39,825 nucleotides of DNA from FCB group bacterium (GTDB lineage Bacteria > Zixibacteria > MSB-5A5 > GN15 > JAAZOE01), in contig JAAEQF010000392.1 of NCBI GenBank assembly GCA_024231695.1, positions 1-39,825 on the forward strand, read 5' to 3'. This document shows, piece after piece, positions 1-6,874 of this stretch (within the stretch, counting starts at the first letter, position 1; each line of letters starts with the position of its first letter). The notes below the pieces were generated by a model. It ran no database searches and was not told the DNA's origin. It saw nothing but the letters and a program-made list of their open reading frames with translations. The position numbers were made by a program, and so were the translations under genes.

Positions 1-141
1 CGCACGCCATAACCAGCAGCGACGATGGGGCCGCAAACCATAACACGCTACTGGAGAGTGACGGCAGCGGTCGTATCACAATGGACGACTATTTTACGAT
101 AGACGGTGGCTCATTCGGCGTATCTGGCAATGAGTTGTTAG
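1..141. repeat. Left copy of 141-bp terminal direct repeat
   Basis: Identical to 39685-39825. The tail fibre frame continues through it, so it marks a circular sequence cut open rather than a gene boundary. A 141-bp exact overlap is a typical assembler k-mer length, so it is most likely an assembly overlap and not a packaged terminal repeat. Confidence 0.95.
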
Positions 142-1325
142 TTGTGGACACCGCCGGATATTTCGAGTTTACCGGGTCCGACGTTGGCATAAACACCGGC
201 GGCGCGCCGGGCCATCCTCTCACAATCGCGCTATCAGGTGATTACCTCTCTATCGTAGACAGCGGGGACAGTGATAATGACCGGGTACGCCTGGGAGAGT
301 CTGCGGGCAATGGCGGCTATTTGACATTGTATGACGATTCCGAGGCCGTCGGCGCGCTCATTCGGAGTTATGCAAGCGCCGACGTGCAAGCCTATTTCAA
401 CGCGGGCGGGGTATCTATCGGGTCCACATCGGCACCTAGAACAAACTATGGACTAGACGTGGCATCGGGGTCATTGTCGGCGGTATTCGGCGCGGACTCC
501 AACGCATTTGGAACACGCACCAACAGCACATCAAAACGAATGCGGGTAGGTTGCTATCACTACACCAACGCTCAAGAGCCGATGGCGATTATATACGCCA
601 ACGCAGATAGCGCGCTTAACTCGTTATTCATCGGCGGTGGTACAAGTTTGATGAATGCCGCGACTACAATTAGGCTATACACTGCGGCGAACGTAACCAC
701 AACCACCGGCACGGAGCGCATGCGGATTGAGAGCGATGGTAAAATAGGGATGAACGGCACGACCTCGCCATCAACAGCATTAGACATCGGCGGCGGCGCT
801 ATGGAGTATGAAGAAATGAGCGCGCCAGGGGCCGGAGCCGCCAACACCGTACGCACTTATGCGGTTGATGATGGCGGCGTATCCACATTTGGAATTGTCA
901 ACAGCACCGGCGACACGGTGACGCTGAATGATGACGCGCTGAAAACGACTGAGGAGAGTTTCGACATCTCAGTTGACGGCGAAAACCTAATTGAGATTCA
1001 GGAAGGCACGCCGGACTATGTGCGGATACTGAATGACCAACCGATCCAGTTCACGAAGGTTTCAGCTAGTAGCGCATCTATTACCATTTGCGCAGGTGGT
1101 AGCGTATCGGCGGGCGTGGTGTACAATGCGATGGTAGAGGACACCACGACCAACACGGTGCAGAATAACAATGGGTTTATAAGCTCGGCATCGTCGGTTG
1201 ACCTATTCAATGATGGGGCGGGCAATGAGTACGCGCTAACTCTGGGGGCGGGTGGCGGTCTGACAATGACGCGCAGCGCAGGCGCGCACACGTTTAATGT
1301 TTTTCTTAGTACGTTTTGGATATAA
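1..1325 (+). CDS. Tail fibre / receptor-binding protein, C-terminal part (gene continues from the right end)
   Basis: This is the distal part of the last tail gene; its 5' part lies at 38676-39825. The reading frame is open from base 3, and position 81 corresponds to 39765 in the repeat, exactly 363 codons from the ATG at 38676. On the circle the gene therefore encodes 777 residues. The protein is Gly/Ser/Thr-rich and beta-strand-like. It contains the pattern TERMRIESDGKIG followed by TTSPSTALDIGGG, which is common in phage fibres and fibre-tip chaperone proteins. It ends with a compact hydrophobic segment (VFLSTFWI). A host-binding fibre role is inferred from composition and its position after the tail-tip genes. 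No enzymatic motif is seen. Confidence 0.75.
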   Translation, partial: HAITSSDDGAANHNTLLESDGSGRITMDDYFTIDGGSFGVSGNELLVVDTAGYFEFTGSDVGINTGGAPGHPLTIALSGDYLSIVDSGDSDNDRVRLGESAGNGGYLTLYDDSEAVGALIRSYASADVQAYFNAGGVSIGSTSAPRTNYGLDVASGSLSAVFGADSNAFGTRTNSTSKRMRVGCYHYTNAQEPMAIIYANADSALNSLFIGGGTSLMNAATTIRLYTAANVTTTTGTERMRIESDGKIGMNGTTSPSTALDIGGGAMEYEEMSAPGAGAANTVRTYAVDDGGVSTFGIVNSTGDTVTLNDDALKTTEESFDISVDGENLIEIQEGTPDYVRILNDQPIQFTKVSASSASITICAGGSVSAGVVYNAMVEDTTTNTVQNNNGFISSASSVDLFNDGAGNEYALTLGAGGGLTMTRSAGAHTFNVFLSTFWI

Positions 1326-1327
1326 TT

Positions 1328-1693
1328 ATGAGAATATACGAATCAAGCGATGGCACGTGGATACTATGGACGGGTACGGAGAAATTACACTATGCAACTC
1401 AAACGGAGGCATTAGAAGCGATGAGCAAACTAGCACTAGCACAATCAATTATATACCGGGTTCAACAACTAATTGAGACAATGGACAACGGGCCGGACGT
1501 TCTACAAGAATATTTCGACAGCGGTGTAACGTTCACTGATGAGGATGTAGCGGCACTGGGAATCACGGCGGCAGACGTTACTAACTGCCTGACACTGCTC
1601 GAAAACTCGGACAAGTTTTTCAGCGGCACAACGCCGACTAATGCAGTTTACCGCATAACAGTAAACGCCGTGCGGCGCGTGGATGCCGCATAA
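1328..1693 (+). CDS. Small protein downstream of tail fibre, unknown function
   Basis: A 121-residue acidic, helix-rich protein beginning MRIYESSDGTW. ATG at 1328 is preferred over an upstream in-frame TTG at 1316, which would overlap the fibre gene. No strong Shine-Dalgarno is visible, so translation may be coupled to the fibre gene, whose stop is 2 bp upstream. It is the last gene of the late transcript: a strong terminator begins 3 bp after its stop. Position next to the fibre is where fibre chaperones often lie, but nothing in the sequence proves that role. No membrane segment or known motif was recognised. Confidence 0.6.
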   Translation: MRIYESSDGTWILWTGTEKLHYATQTEALEAMSKLALAQSIIYRVQQLIETMDNGPDVLQEYFDSGVTFTDEDVAALGITAADVTNCLTLLENSDKFFSGTTPTNAVYRITVNAVRRVDAA

Positions 1694-1696
1694 CAA

Positions 1697-1730
1697 CACC
1701 CCCGCCGGCTATGGCGGGGGTGCTTATTTT
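1697..1730 (+). terminator. Intrinsic terminator of the late transcript
   Basis: A perfect 10-bp GC stem (1697-1706 with 1713-1722) and a 6-nt loop, followed by CTTATTTT. It sits where rightward late genes meet leftward early genes. Read on the minus strand the hairpin is followed by TTGTTAT, so it may act in both directions. Confidence 0.9.
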
Positions 1731-1757
1731 GAGGGGGCGGCGGTTAGGCCGCCCCTA
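1731..1757 (-). repeat. GC hairpin repeat at the end of the leftmost minus-strand gene
   Basis: Shares 26 bp with 2874-2899 and 24 bp with 7628-7651. It folds into an 8-bp stem (1734-1741 with 1748-1755) whose loop holds the TAA stop of the 1744-2091 gene. There is no U-tract on the minus side, so it looks like a 3'-end or processing structure just ahead of the 1697-1722 terminator hairpin. Confidence 0.75.
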
Positions 1758-2091
1758 GCCAGACTAAACCCTCCTTGTGTCGGGAGGCTTCCAACGAAGT
1801 CCCCTTCAAGAAATCCAGTCCCTCAGGCTCGAACGTTACCGAGCTAATCGCGGGGTCAATTTCCAACCCGGCTTGCACTACTACTACCAGATCGTCGCGG
1901 GTGAACCCTACTACCTTGTAGAGCTTCCCGGACTGGCTAACCATCCGCGACCCAGCTACGAACTGGCGATAAACGGGCCATCCGTCGGAGTCGTTACCGA
2001 CTACCAAATCCAGCGATAACGCTGGGCTGGGATTCTCAATCCCGTGCATCCGCAGAGCGGATAAAACTAGGGAAGAAGTTAAATTAAACAT
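1744..2091 (-). CDS. Early protein of unknown function (115 aa)
   Basis: Leftmost gene of the leftward region. ATG at 2091 has a strong ribosome site (TAAGGAGG, 7-8 nt upstream), and a consensus promoter lies 59 bp upstream at 2150-2178, so it can be expressed as its own short unit. The protein mixes strands and helices, with a central run of valines (DDLVVVVQAGLE), and shows no signal peptide or clear transmembrane segment. Its last residues (GAA) and stop are encoded inside the GC hairpin repeat, as in the 2887-3162 gene. I do not recognise the family. Confidence 0.6.
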   Translation of the reverse strand: MFNLTSSLVLSALRMHGIENPSPALSLDLVVGNDSDGWPVYRQFVAGSRMVSQSGKLYKVVGFTRDDLVVVVQAGLEIDPAISSVTFEPEGLDFLKGTSLEASRHKEGLVWLGAA

Positions 2092-2111
2092 TTTAGCCTC
2101 CTTAGGCTCTA

Positions 2112-2178
2112 GTGAGGGTTTGCCTTGTGCTTCCCTCTATCTATATACAATTATACACTATAACTCTGTAATTGTCAA
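2112..2178 (-). repeat. Duplicated promoter-leader cassette, copy A
   Basis: 67 bp, 64 identical to 3183-3249. It contains the -35 box, 17-bp spacer, -10 box and the beginning of the transcript. The leader can form a GAGGG/CCCTC hairpin with a 14-nt loop. Duplication of the whole cassette suggests that two small genes were placed under the same control. Confidence 0.9.
2150..2178 (-). promoter_or_regulatory. Consensus sigma-70 promoter, leftward, for 1744-2091
   Basis: On the minus strand: TTGACA (2178-2173), 17-bp spacer, TATAAT (2155-2150), a perfect match. Nine bp upstream of the -35 box lies the AATTTGCCCC box (2188-2197), shared with two other leftward promoters. Confidence 0.9.
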
Positions 2179-2243
2179 GGGTTTTAAGGGGCAAATTCCC
2201 CAACTCGTAAAACTGTAACGTTATGTTCTATTCTGTTCTAGTT

Positions 2244-2519
2244 TTACTCTACGCTGAGGATGTCGTGTAGCTTTTCCAGCAACACACGGCGGCGTGCATA
2301 GATACCCGACCGATTGACACCTAACTCGCGCGCCGTTTTGGTGACGGTTTTGTTTACGTCGCCGTTTTCCGTGTAAAGGTGATGTAACAACTCCATATCA
2401 GAGCATACGGGGAGCGGTCCCGGTGTTGGCTCAATACTGGCGCACACGATGACAATGTCACACACTGTGGCATCAAGCCCAACGTCAAATTGAAGTCGTG
2501 AAATTTTCCTATACTTCAT
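2244..2519 (-). CDS. Small helix-turn-helix protein
   Basis: A 91-residue protein. Residues about 54-86 (DVNKTVTKTARELGVNRSGI and onward) read as a helix-turn-helix: a helix, the turn at ELGVNRS, then a recognition helix ending in Arg-rich ARRR. This resembles sigma region-4-like and Xre-like HTH units, so DNA binding is likely. The target is unknown; phage operators nearby are plausible. ATG at 2519 is preceded by AGGAG. It is downstream of 2574-2798, separated by a GC hairpin (2537-2564). An inverted repeat (2207-2214 with 2240-2247) overlaps its stop and may be a weak 3' structure. Confidence 0.6.
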   Translation of the reverse strand: MKYRKISRLQFDVGLDATVCDIVIVCASIEPTPGPLPVCSDMELLHHLYTENGDVNKTVTKTARELGVNRSGIYARRRVLLEKLHDILSVE

Positions 2520-2536
2520 CTCATTTCTCCTAAGTT

Positions 2537-2572
2537 ACCGGGGCGACCTCGCGGTCGCCCCGGTTGTGGGTG
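2537..2572 (-). repeat. GC hairpin repeat with GNRA loop, copy A
   Basis: A 12-bp stem (2537-2548 with 2553-2564); on the minus-strand RNA the loop is GCGA, a GNRA tetraloop. The 32 bp at 2541-2572 recur at 7325-7356 with one substitution, which keeps pairing as G-U only in minus-strand RNA. There is no U-tract, so an RNA-processing or stability element is more likely than a simple terminator. Confidence 0.75.
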
Positions 2573-2573
2573 T

Positions 2574-2798
2574 TTACAGGCCGAGCTTTGAGCGAGCGTC
2601 GTCTGACATGTGGGTGTATCCATTGCCGACATTATCAGCGAACTCGCCACAGTAAACAACCTCTCCACCATCACGCGCCCATTTAAATGCATCATCATCT
2701 CTGTTGTAGTCCGCGCCATAGCTGGACAGCGCTTCAGCCCTATCTGCGAAAACATCTGTATTCCCATTTCCCCATTCAATAACGTACACTGATTTCAT
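2574..2798 (-). CDS. Early protein of unknown function (74 aa)
   Basis: A small acidic, soluble protein starting MKSVYVIEWGNGNTDVFADR. ATG at 2798 follows GAGGAG at good spacing. The short strand-rich start and the pattern of aromatic and acidic residues recall many small phage early proteins, but I recognise no family. It lies between GC hairpins downstream (2537-2564) and the 74-bp repeat upstream (2824-2897), in the segment served by the 3221-3249 promoter. Function unknown. Confidence 0.55.
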   Translation of the reverse strand: MKSVYVIEWGNGNTDVFADRAEALSSYGADYNRDDDAFKWARDGGEVVYCGEFADNVGNGYTHMSDDARSKLGL

Positions 2799-2823
2799 TT
2801 CAAATCTCCTCTAGGTTATGTTT

Positions 2824-2897
2824 TGGGCCTTGCGCCCCTTCGAGAATCCCCAATCAGGTTGGAGACTCTAGAAGAGGGGGCGGCGGTTAGGCCGCCC
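2824..2897 (-). repeat. 74-bp exact repeat, copy A (3' structure of 2887-3162)
   Basis: Identical over 74 bp to 7578-7651. It starts inside the end of the 2887-3162 gene and extends into the gap before 2798. In minus-strand RNA it can form consecutive hairpins: GGGGCGGC/GCCGCCCC with the stop codon in its loop, CTCT/AGAG, and TCTCCAA/TTGGGGA. Exact identity over non-coding DNA means a recent copy or strong constraint on the RNA. Confidence 0.95.
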
Positions 2898-3162
2898 CTT
2901 TGATTGCGTATGATGGGGGCTGAACTCTCGCAACTACCATCGGGTAATTCGAGTAATCCCGTTCGCGCTTCGGTGTGTTGCGGATATATCGCGGGTCTGG
3001 AATCCACACGATGCCGTCAATTAAAAGCGCCTTCATCGCGTATGGGGTTGCGCTATATCCGCAGCCTGGAAACTGGCTCATAAATGGCTCCGCGTAATTT
3101 CCACAAACAAAAATTGCGTTGGGGTTGCTCTTGAATTGCTCATCTCGAATATCTACGTTCAT
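2887..3162 (-). CDS. Early protein of unknown function (91 aa)
   Basis: First gene behind the leftward promoter at 3221-3249. ATG at 3162 has GAGGAG 7 nt upstream. The protein has two cysteines (VCGNYAEPF, PGCGYSA) and several Pro/Tyr turns. No membrane span is seen. The last codons (GAA, TAA) are inside the 74-bp repeat hairpin. It has the same promoter-leader cassette as 1744-2091, so the two genes are probably expressed together, but the proteins are not obviously related. Family not recognised. Confidence 0.6.
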   Translation of the reverse strand: MNVDIRDEQFKSNPNAIFVCGNYAEPFMSQFPGCGYSATPYAMKALLIDGIVWIPDPRYIRNTPKRERDYSNYPMVVARVQPPSYAIKGAA

Positions 3163-3182
3163 CTCTGTCTCCTCGTGTGCGG

Positions 3183-3249
3183 GTGAGGGTTTGCCTAGTG
3201 CTTCCCTCTATCTATATACAATTATACACTAAAACTCTATAATTGTCAA
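3183..3249 (-). repeat. Duplicated promoter-leader cassette, copy B
   Basis: 67 bp, 64 identical to 2112-2178. The three differences leave the -35, the -10 and the leader hairpin unchanged. Confidence 0.9.
3221..3249 (-). promoter_or_regulatory. Consensus sigma-70 promoter, leftward, for 2887-3162
   Basis: Minus strand TTGACA (3249-3244), 17-bp spacer, TATAAT (3226-3221). The shared AATTTGCCCC box lies at 3259-3268, exactly 9 bp above the -35. A TGACA-AA-TGTCA inverted repeat (3289-3300) is a further possible protein site. Confidence 0.9.
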
Positions 3250-3288
3250 TAGATAAACGGGGCAAATTACATTATTCCGGGGCGAATG

Positions 3289-3401
3289 TGACAAATGTCA
3301 TATACCTTTACTTTCGACCTCTAAAGTAAAATAAGCGCCGCCGTTGGTTGGGTATCGTTGGTTGGTTGGTTAAATCCCACATAAACCAACGACAACCAAC
3401 G
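3289..3401. repeat. Structured intergenic region with inverted and iterated repeats
   Basis: Between the end of the membrane-protein gene and the promoter at 3221. It holds TGACA-AA-TGTCA (3289-3300), a perfect TTTACTTT/AAAGTAAA hairpin with an 8-nt loop (3307-3314 with 3323-3330), and GTTGGTT-type iterations (3342-3350, 3356-3371) facing inverted AACCAACG copies (3384-3391, 3394-3401). As minus-strand RNA the last group folds into a large hairpin just after the stop of 3403-4332, so it may end or process that transcript. Binding-site use of the iterations is an alternative. Confidence 0.65.
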
Positions 3402-3402
3402 T

Positions 3403-4332
3403 TTACGGAGTGGGGGGCAGGTATTCTGCGAGCCAGTGCCGACCGACGGCTCGCAGTTTGTACAGGTTACCCACCCGGTACGCATAGCGGCCAGCTACAA
3501 GCCAATCACGAAACGCGCGCCAGCCGCCATCGGTGAACAGTCCGACGCTTGTCCAGTAGTTACGTGATAGGTTGTGACCCTCGCGCAACACCCCCACGGC
3601 GAGCGTTTCGAGTTGTTGTTCTGTGGCAATGTCAGACCCGATACGCACAAGCCGCGACGCACCACGCGCCGGACTACTCGCCATTGCTCCGGTTGGGGAG
3701 ACCTCCGCCGGGTCAACGTTGGCAATGCGGCGCTCTGAGTACACTACGGGTTGCTGCATTTTGACCATCTCCTCGAGTTGCTCAACCAGACCGCCAAAGA
3801 ACGGCACGTGTAGCCCTTCGAGGGTGAGCGGCCTAAACTTAACGTTTGCCAATTGCGGGAACATTATTTCTGCGGTGAACCTCCAGCCCGGCAGAATCAC
3901 AATGGGATAGTAGGCCCCCAGCGCAGCAGCTAACATAAAACGTGGCATAACTAACCACGCCGGGACCGCATCGGATGACGTGCCCCACGCGATCCACATT
4001 TTACCGTTTCCAAGTTGCCACCACAGCGGCGGCCAGATTTGCGCTTGTTGGTCTATCACTGCGACAACGAGCAACACCACGCCGACCACGAACACGGCAA
4101 GCCAGCCGTTGCTTATGCCGTCGCTTTCATTGCGCTTGAACATTGTCCCCAAAAGCCACGCGCCTGGGGCCAACACCACGCCGATCAGCCGACCTATTAA
4201 CGCCATTTCTACCCAAAGAATGAGCAAGCCGACAGCGACGAACGCCAGCAGGGAAAGCGCGTGGATGATGACTCGCGATACCTCGCTCTCTTTGGTGAAA
4301 CGTTCGCCGCTGCCTATGATAGGATATTGCAT
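3403..4332 (-). CDS. Membrane protein with C-terminal winged-helix-like domain
   Basis: A 309-residue protein and the last long gene of the main leftward operon. Residues about 21-65 give one or two membrane helices, about 76-93 a third (LAVFVVGVVLLVVAVI) and 126-148 a fourth. The rest is soluble. Residues about 238-305 (QLETLAVGVLREGHNLSRNY onward) look like a compact winged-helix fold: three helices, then a two-strand wing before RAVGRHWLAEYL. A membrane anchor plus DNA-binding-like tail suggests tethering phage DNA or sensing at the membrane, by analogy with FtsK-gamma-type arrangements; this is inference. ATG at 4332 has only a weak upstream GGGGATAGG, and the preceding gene stops 12 bp upstream, so coupling is likely. 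Confidence 0.6.
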   Translation of the reverse strand: MQYPIIGSGERFTKESEVSRVIIHALSLLAFVAVGLLILWVEMALIGRLIGVVLAPGAWLLGTMFKRNESDGISNGWLAVFVVGVVLLVVAVIDQQAQIWPPLWWQLGNGKMWIAWGTSSDAVPAWLVMPRFMLAAALGAYYPIVILPGWRFTAEIMFPQLANVKFRPLTLEGLHVPFFGGLVEQLEEMVKMQQPVVYSERRIANVDPAEVSPTGAMASSPARGASRLVRIGSDIATEQQLETLAVGVLREGHNLSRNYWTSVGLFTDGGWRAFRDWLVAGRYAYRVGNLYKLRAVGRHWLAEYLPPTP

Positions 4333-4344
4333 TCAGTTCATAGC

Positions 4345-4767
4345 CTATCCCCGGCGCTTGCGTGCGATCCGGGTATGCTTGATGTACTCCAACGCCGGAG
4401 CCGCGCAATTCAGATATACGCGCCCGTCTTTCAGTGTCACATCATAAATGGCCTTAAAGCCAGCTTTTACAAGGCCCGCGCCTTTTGCAGCCCCAGTGCA
4501 ATGCAAGCACGGAGTCCCACGCTTTCCGCCACCCTGGACAGTAAAATCGTATTCATCCCCACCCTCGAAAACAAGCCACCCATCACCCTCAAGAATCTTG
4601 ATATGAAGGGGGCGTCCGAGGTGGTTATAAACCTTTTCGGGTACGACGATACGCCCATCGTGTAAAACTATAATTGCGGTTTCGTCACGATATTTTTCAT
4701 ATATGCTTGCGCTACCGCGTGCCTTTCCGATTACGTTCATTGCTGATACATCTGGTAAAAAATTCAT
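4345..4767 (-). CDS. Early protein of unknown function (140 aa)
   Basis: ATG at 4767 follows AAAGGAG. A basic, strand-rich protein with a CLHC motif near residue 93 (GTPCLHCTGAAKGAG) and another Cys near 120, which might hold a metal, though four clear ligands are not seen. The basic end (RIARKRRG) could contact nucleic acid. Located between two membrane proteins in the leftward operon. Not recognised. Confidence 0.55.
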   Translation of the reverse strand: MNFLPDVSAMNVIGKARGSASIYEKYRDETAIIVLHDGRIVVPEKVYNHLGRPLHIKILEGDGWLVFEGGDEYDFTVQGGGKRGTPCLHCTGAAKGAGLVKAGFKAIYDVTLKDGRVYLNCAAPALEYIKHTRIARKRRG

Positions 4768-4796
4768 TTCTAATCTCCTTTGTTGAATATGATAGG

Positions 4797-5003
4797 TTAC
4801 TTACCTGTGAAATCCCCTAGTAAAACGGCGTCCCCTTCATCTATACAGTGCGCGTCTCCATTGCTAAAAAAACTATACTCAAACCCTAACATTTGGCACA
4901 CCACGTCAGCATTTGCGCGGCGATTCTGCCCGTATATGACAACACCGATTGTCAACACCACCAAAAGCGCCAAAATCACGATTGCAATTTCCTTGAGTTT
5001 CAT
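4797..5003 (-). CDS. Small single-span membrane protein
   Basis: 68 residues; residues about 5-24 (EIAIVILALLVVLTIGVVIY) form one strong transmembrane helix followed by a positive patch (QNRRANAD), which suggests an N-out, C-in or signal-anchor orientation. The C-terminal part contains two cysteines. ATG at 5003 overlaps the previous stop in an ATGA arrangement, so it is translationally coupled to the HTH protein 5000-5536. Early phage membrane peptides may exclude other phages or bind host factors, but no role can be assigned. Confidence 0.6.
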   Translation of the reverse strand: MKLKEIAIVILALLVVLTIGVVIYGQNRRANADVVCQMLGFEYSFFSNGDAHCIDEGDAVLLGDFTGK

Positions 5004-5536
5004 TGTACTGCCTCCAACTTTTCAACTATGATTTTTAATAGCTCATTCCACGTGCAACCAAGCCGCGCGCGGATGACTGAAAGGCGGGCTACAAGGCCCA
5101 AATCTGAAAACGTTAAATTTTGCCGCCTACGCCGCTTTACATTATCGTCAACCTGTCGGACGTTAACGCGCGGTAAAATCGTCTCCGTGGCGTTCATAGA
5201 GTATGACAAGGCATTCTGCCTCAGTGTCACCCCCTCAGTTTCGGCACCAAACACAACAGCAGCGCGCGGGCGTTCACTATAGACCAAAATTTCAACGTCT
5301 CCCACCCCCTCGATATACACCCGCAACGCCGGGTCATCCAGCCCCAGGTATCTGTGAAACGCCACGCGGGCGGGGTGTTTCATTTTGACGTTACCACGCG
5401 CCCATTCGTACCAGGACGAAGACGACCACGGCTCCCCGTCGGGCCAATGGGCATTCAGCCGCGCGGCGGCGTCGCGTATAGACAAGCCGCCGGCGCGCAG
5501 TTCTGCATAGGCGGCGCGCAGGGCGTTATCGGTCAT
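5000..5536 (-). CDS. Putative DNA-binding protein with two HTH-like segments
   Basis: 178 residues. The N-terminal 50 residues (GLSIRDAAARLNAHWPDGEP then WSSSSWYEWARGN) read as an HTH in which a resolvase- or Xre-like helix pair is interrupted by a Pro-rich loop. Residues about 137-172 contain a basic run (KRRRRQN) followed by a second helix pair (SDLGLVARLSVIRARLGCTW). It is the best candidate for a regulator in the leftward operon, possibly acting at the 8048-8077 palindrome, but this is only inference. It overlaps 5526-5720 by 11 bp and 4797-5003 by 4 bp, so it is part of a tight operon. Confidence 0.55.
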   Translation of the reverse strand: MTDNALRAAYAELRAGGLSIRDAAARLNAHWPDGEPWSSSSWYEWARGNVKMKHPARVAFHRYLGLDDPALRVYIEGVGDVEILVYSERPRAAVVFGAETEGVTLRQNALSYSMNATETILPRVNVRQVDDNVKRRRRQNLTFSDLGLVARLSVIRARLGCTWNELLKIIVEKLEAVQ

Positions 5537-5720
5537 CGTCTAATTCTCTGAACGCAGCCTCGATACTACCCAACCAAACCGCCAGCGCGTCGGGGTTGCC
5601 GTCCAGCTCCTCAGGTATCCACGCAGCAACCCGCATTCTACCACGCACAAACACGGCGCGGCCTCTATCATCAAACCCCGCGAATCCCGCAGGCCATTTT
5701 GATGTATCGCGCTCACTCAC
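5526..5720 (-). CDS. Small early protein of unknown function (64 aa)
   Basis: Starts with GTG at 5720, overlapping the upstream stop by 8 bp, and itself overlaps the downstream start by 11 bp. The protein begins MSERDTSKWPAGFAGFDDRG, with a strand-rich first half and an acidic helix at the end (EAAFRELDDDR). The chain of overlaps supports it as a real operon member. No family recognised. Confidence 0.55.
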   Translation of the reverse strand: MSERDTSKWPAGFAGFDDRGRAVFVRGRMRVAAWIPEELDGNPDALAVWLGSIEAAFRELDDDR

Positions 5721-5919
5721 GGCTCAATACCTCGCGCGCCATTTTTTGCACGGCGTCAAACTGCGCGAGTAGGGCGACCACGGAAAGCGAAAACGTTGTG
5801 TCGGTGTCAAGCCCCCACGCGGCGACCCTTAATTGTTTGGTGGTGCGTTTGTCATAGGTGTTAGATAACCATGCCTGTAAGGCGACTGCTAACGTGCGTT
5901 CTTGTCTCTCTAGGTGCAT
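5713..5919 (-). CDS. Small early protein of unknown function (68 aa)
   Basis: ATG at 5919, with GGAGAAGAACAC just upstream. Helix-rich and soluble (MHLERQERTLAVALQAWLSN onward). It directly follows the ERF recombinase gene after a GC hairpin (5936-5961). Position suggests a recombination or replication accessory, but there is no motif to support one. Confidence 0.5.
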   Translation of the reverse strand: MHLERQERTLAVALQAWLSNTYDKRTTKQLRVAAWGLDTDTTFSLSVVALLAQFDAVQKMAREVLSRE

Positions 5920-5935
5920 TGTGTTCTTCTCCTTT

Positions 5936-5961
5936 GCCCCTCCCGCCGAAACGAGAGGGGC
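5936..5961 (-). repeat. GC hairpin after the ERF gene
   Basis: GCCCCTC (5936-5942) pairs with GAGGGGC (5955-5961) around a 12-nt loop, in the short gap after the ERF stop. It is one of six GC hairpins that punctuate the leftward operon, and has no U-tract. Confidence 0.65.
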
Positions 5962-5970
5962 GGTGTGTGG

Positions 5971-6852
5971 TTATGCTTGCCGAATTGCATCAACAAGATT
6001 TGTGATCCATTCATCTGAGGGCACACCTTTTAGTTGCGTGGCTTCTACATTTCGTTGCCCGGCCCAGTCGAAAAGCATATCCGCTATTTCCTGCCGGTGC
6101 GCGTCGGTGAAATCTGCACGCAGCGGTGACGGGTATTTGTCATCGGTGTGGTGTAGGGTGAAATGGAACGGATACTTTTTTCCGTCGGGCACGTCATCCC
6201 CGAAATAGTCTGGGCCATAGAGCAAGCCCACGAACGGCGCAACCTGCAACAAATCCGCTTTACTCCATACCCGCACCGATGGGTACTTGTCGTCTTTGCC
6301 CCAAAAACCGACTTGCTTCTTTCCCGTCTTTGTGTACTGGATGCCGACATAGTAAACTTCTAAACTCTGCGCAGCATCGGCGGGTTGTGCCTCTGGTCGG
6401 TTGGATTGCGCGGGGTGTTGCTGCGGTTGTGCGCCCCGCTTGGGTTGTGCTTTCTGTGGGGTGGCCGCGTCCGAGTCTTCATCCGTGGCAATCCCTAACA
6501 ATGCACTGAGGGCGTAGCGCCGCGCGTAGGTTATCGCGGCTCCGTATGCTTGCGCGTCATTGCTGCGACCAACTGAGGGGATAGGGAATTCGGCGGTATC
6601 TTCCAGCCATTCACCCGATTTATGCACAAGGCGTGTAGTTAAGGCAACCGCACCCTGTGTTTCGGTGTGTGTTGGCAATTGCAAAAATGCGAGGTTGTTT
6701 TTTGCCAACACTGGACGCACGGCGGCGACGATTGCATCAAATGGCACGTACTTGTAGTTATACCCTGCCGCCGTTTTAGGTAACGGACTAAGCTCCGCTT
6801 GCGCGCTGACCAATGCTGAAAATAAACTTTCCAATGATTCGCTTGTCTTCAT
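5971..6852 (-). CDS. erf: ERF-family single-strand annealing recombinase
   Basis: A 293-residue protein. Residues about 31-125 carry the ERF signature: YNYKYVPFDAIVAAVRPVL, a strand block (GAVALTTRLVHKSGEWLED), then SNDAQAYGAAITYARRYALS and LLGIATDEDSDA. The ERF family (P22 Erf type) binds ssDNA ends and anneals complementary strands during phage recombination and circularisation. After a Pro/Gln-rich linker (about 131-163) comes a C-terminal domain of about 130 residues of unknown role. ATG at 6852 is chosen over one 81 bp upstream because AAAGGAG precedes it and the upstream extension reads as low-complexity Arg-rich sequence. The neighbours are zinc-ribbon proteins. No phage exonuclease was recognised nearby. 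Confidence 0.9.
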   Translation of the reverse strand: MKTSESLESLFSALVSAQAELSPLPKTAAGYNYKYVPFDAIVAAVRPVLAKNNLAFLQLPTHTETQGAVALTTRLVHKSGEWLEDTAEFPIPSVGRSNDAQAYGAAITYARRYALSALLGIATDEDSDAATPQKAQPKRGAQPQQHPAQSNRPEAQPADAAQSLEVYYVGIQYTKTGKKQVGFWGKDDKYPSVRVWSKADLLQVAPFVGLLYGPDYFGDDVPDGKKYPFHFTLHHTDDKYPSPLRADFTDAHRQEIADMLFDWAGQRNVEATQLKGVPSDEWITNLVDAIRQA

Positions 6853-6874
6853 AATTCTCCTTTGGTTACTATGA

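Noticed and set aside
1-141. Terminal direct repeat as real packaged ends
   Set aside because: The repeat is inside the tail fibre frame, and its length equals a common assembler k-mer; a circularly closed assembly explains it better. Read coverage would decide.
572-856. Minus-strand open frames within the tail fibre gene (also 1016-1291)
   Set aside because: Low-complexity Ala/Val/Pro products antisense to the fibre; typical shadows of repetitive GC-rich coding DNA.
4261-4665. 134-codon open frame on the plus strand
   Set aside because: Antisense to the leftward operon genes 3403-4332 and 4345-4767, which have ribosome sites and consistent order.
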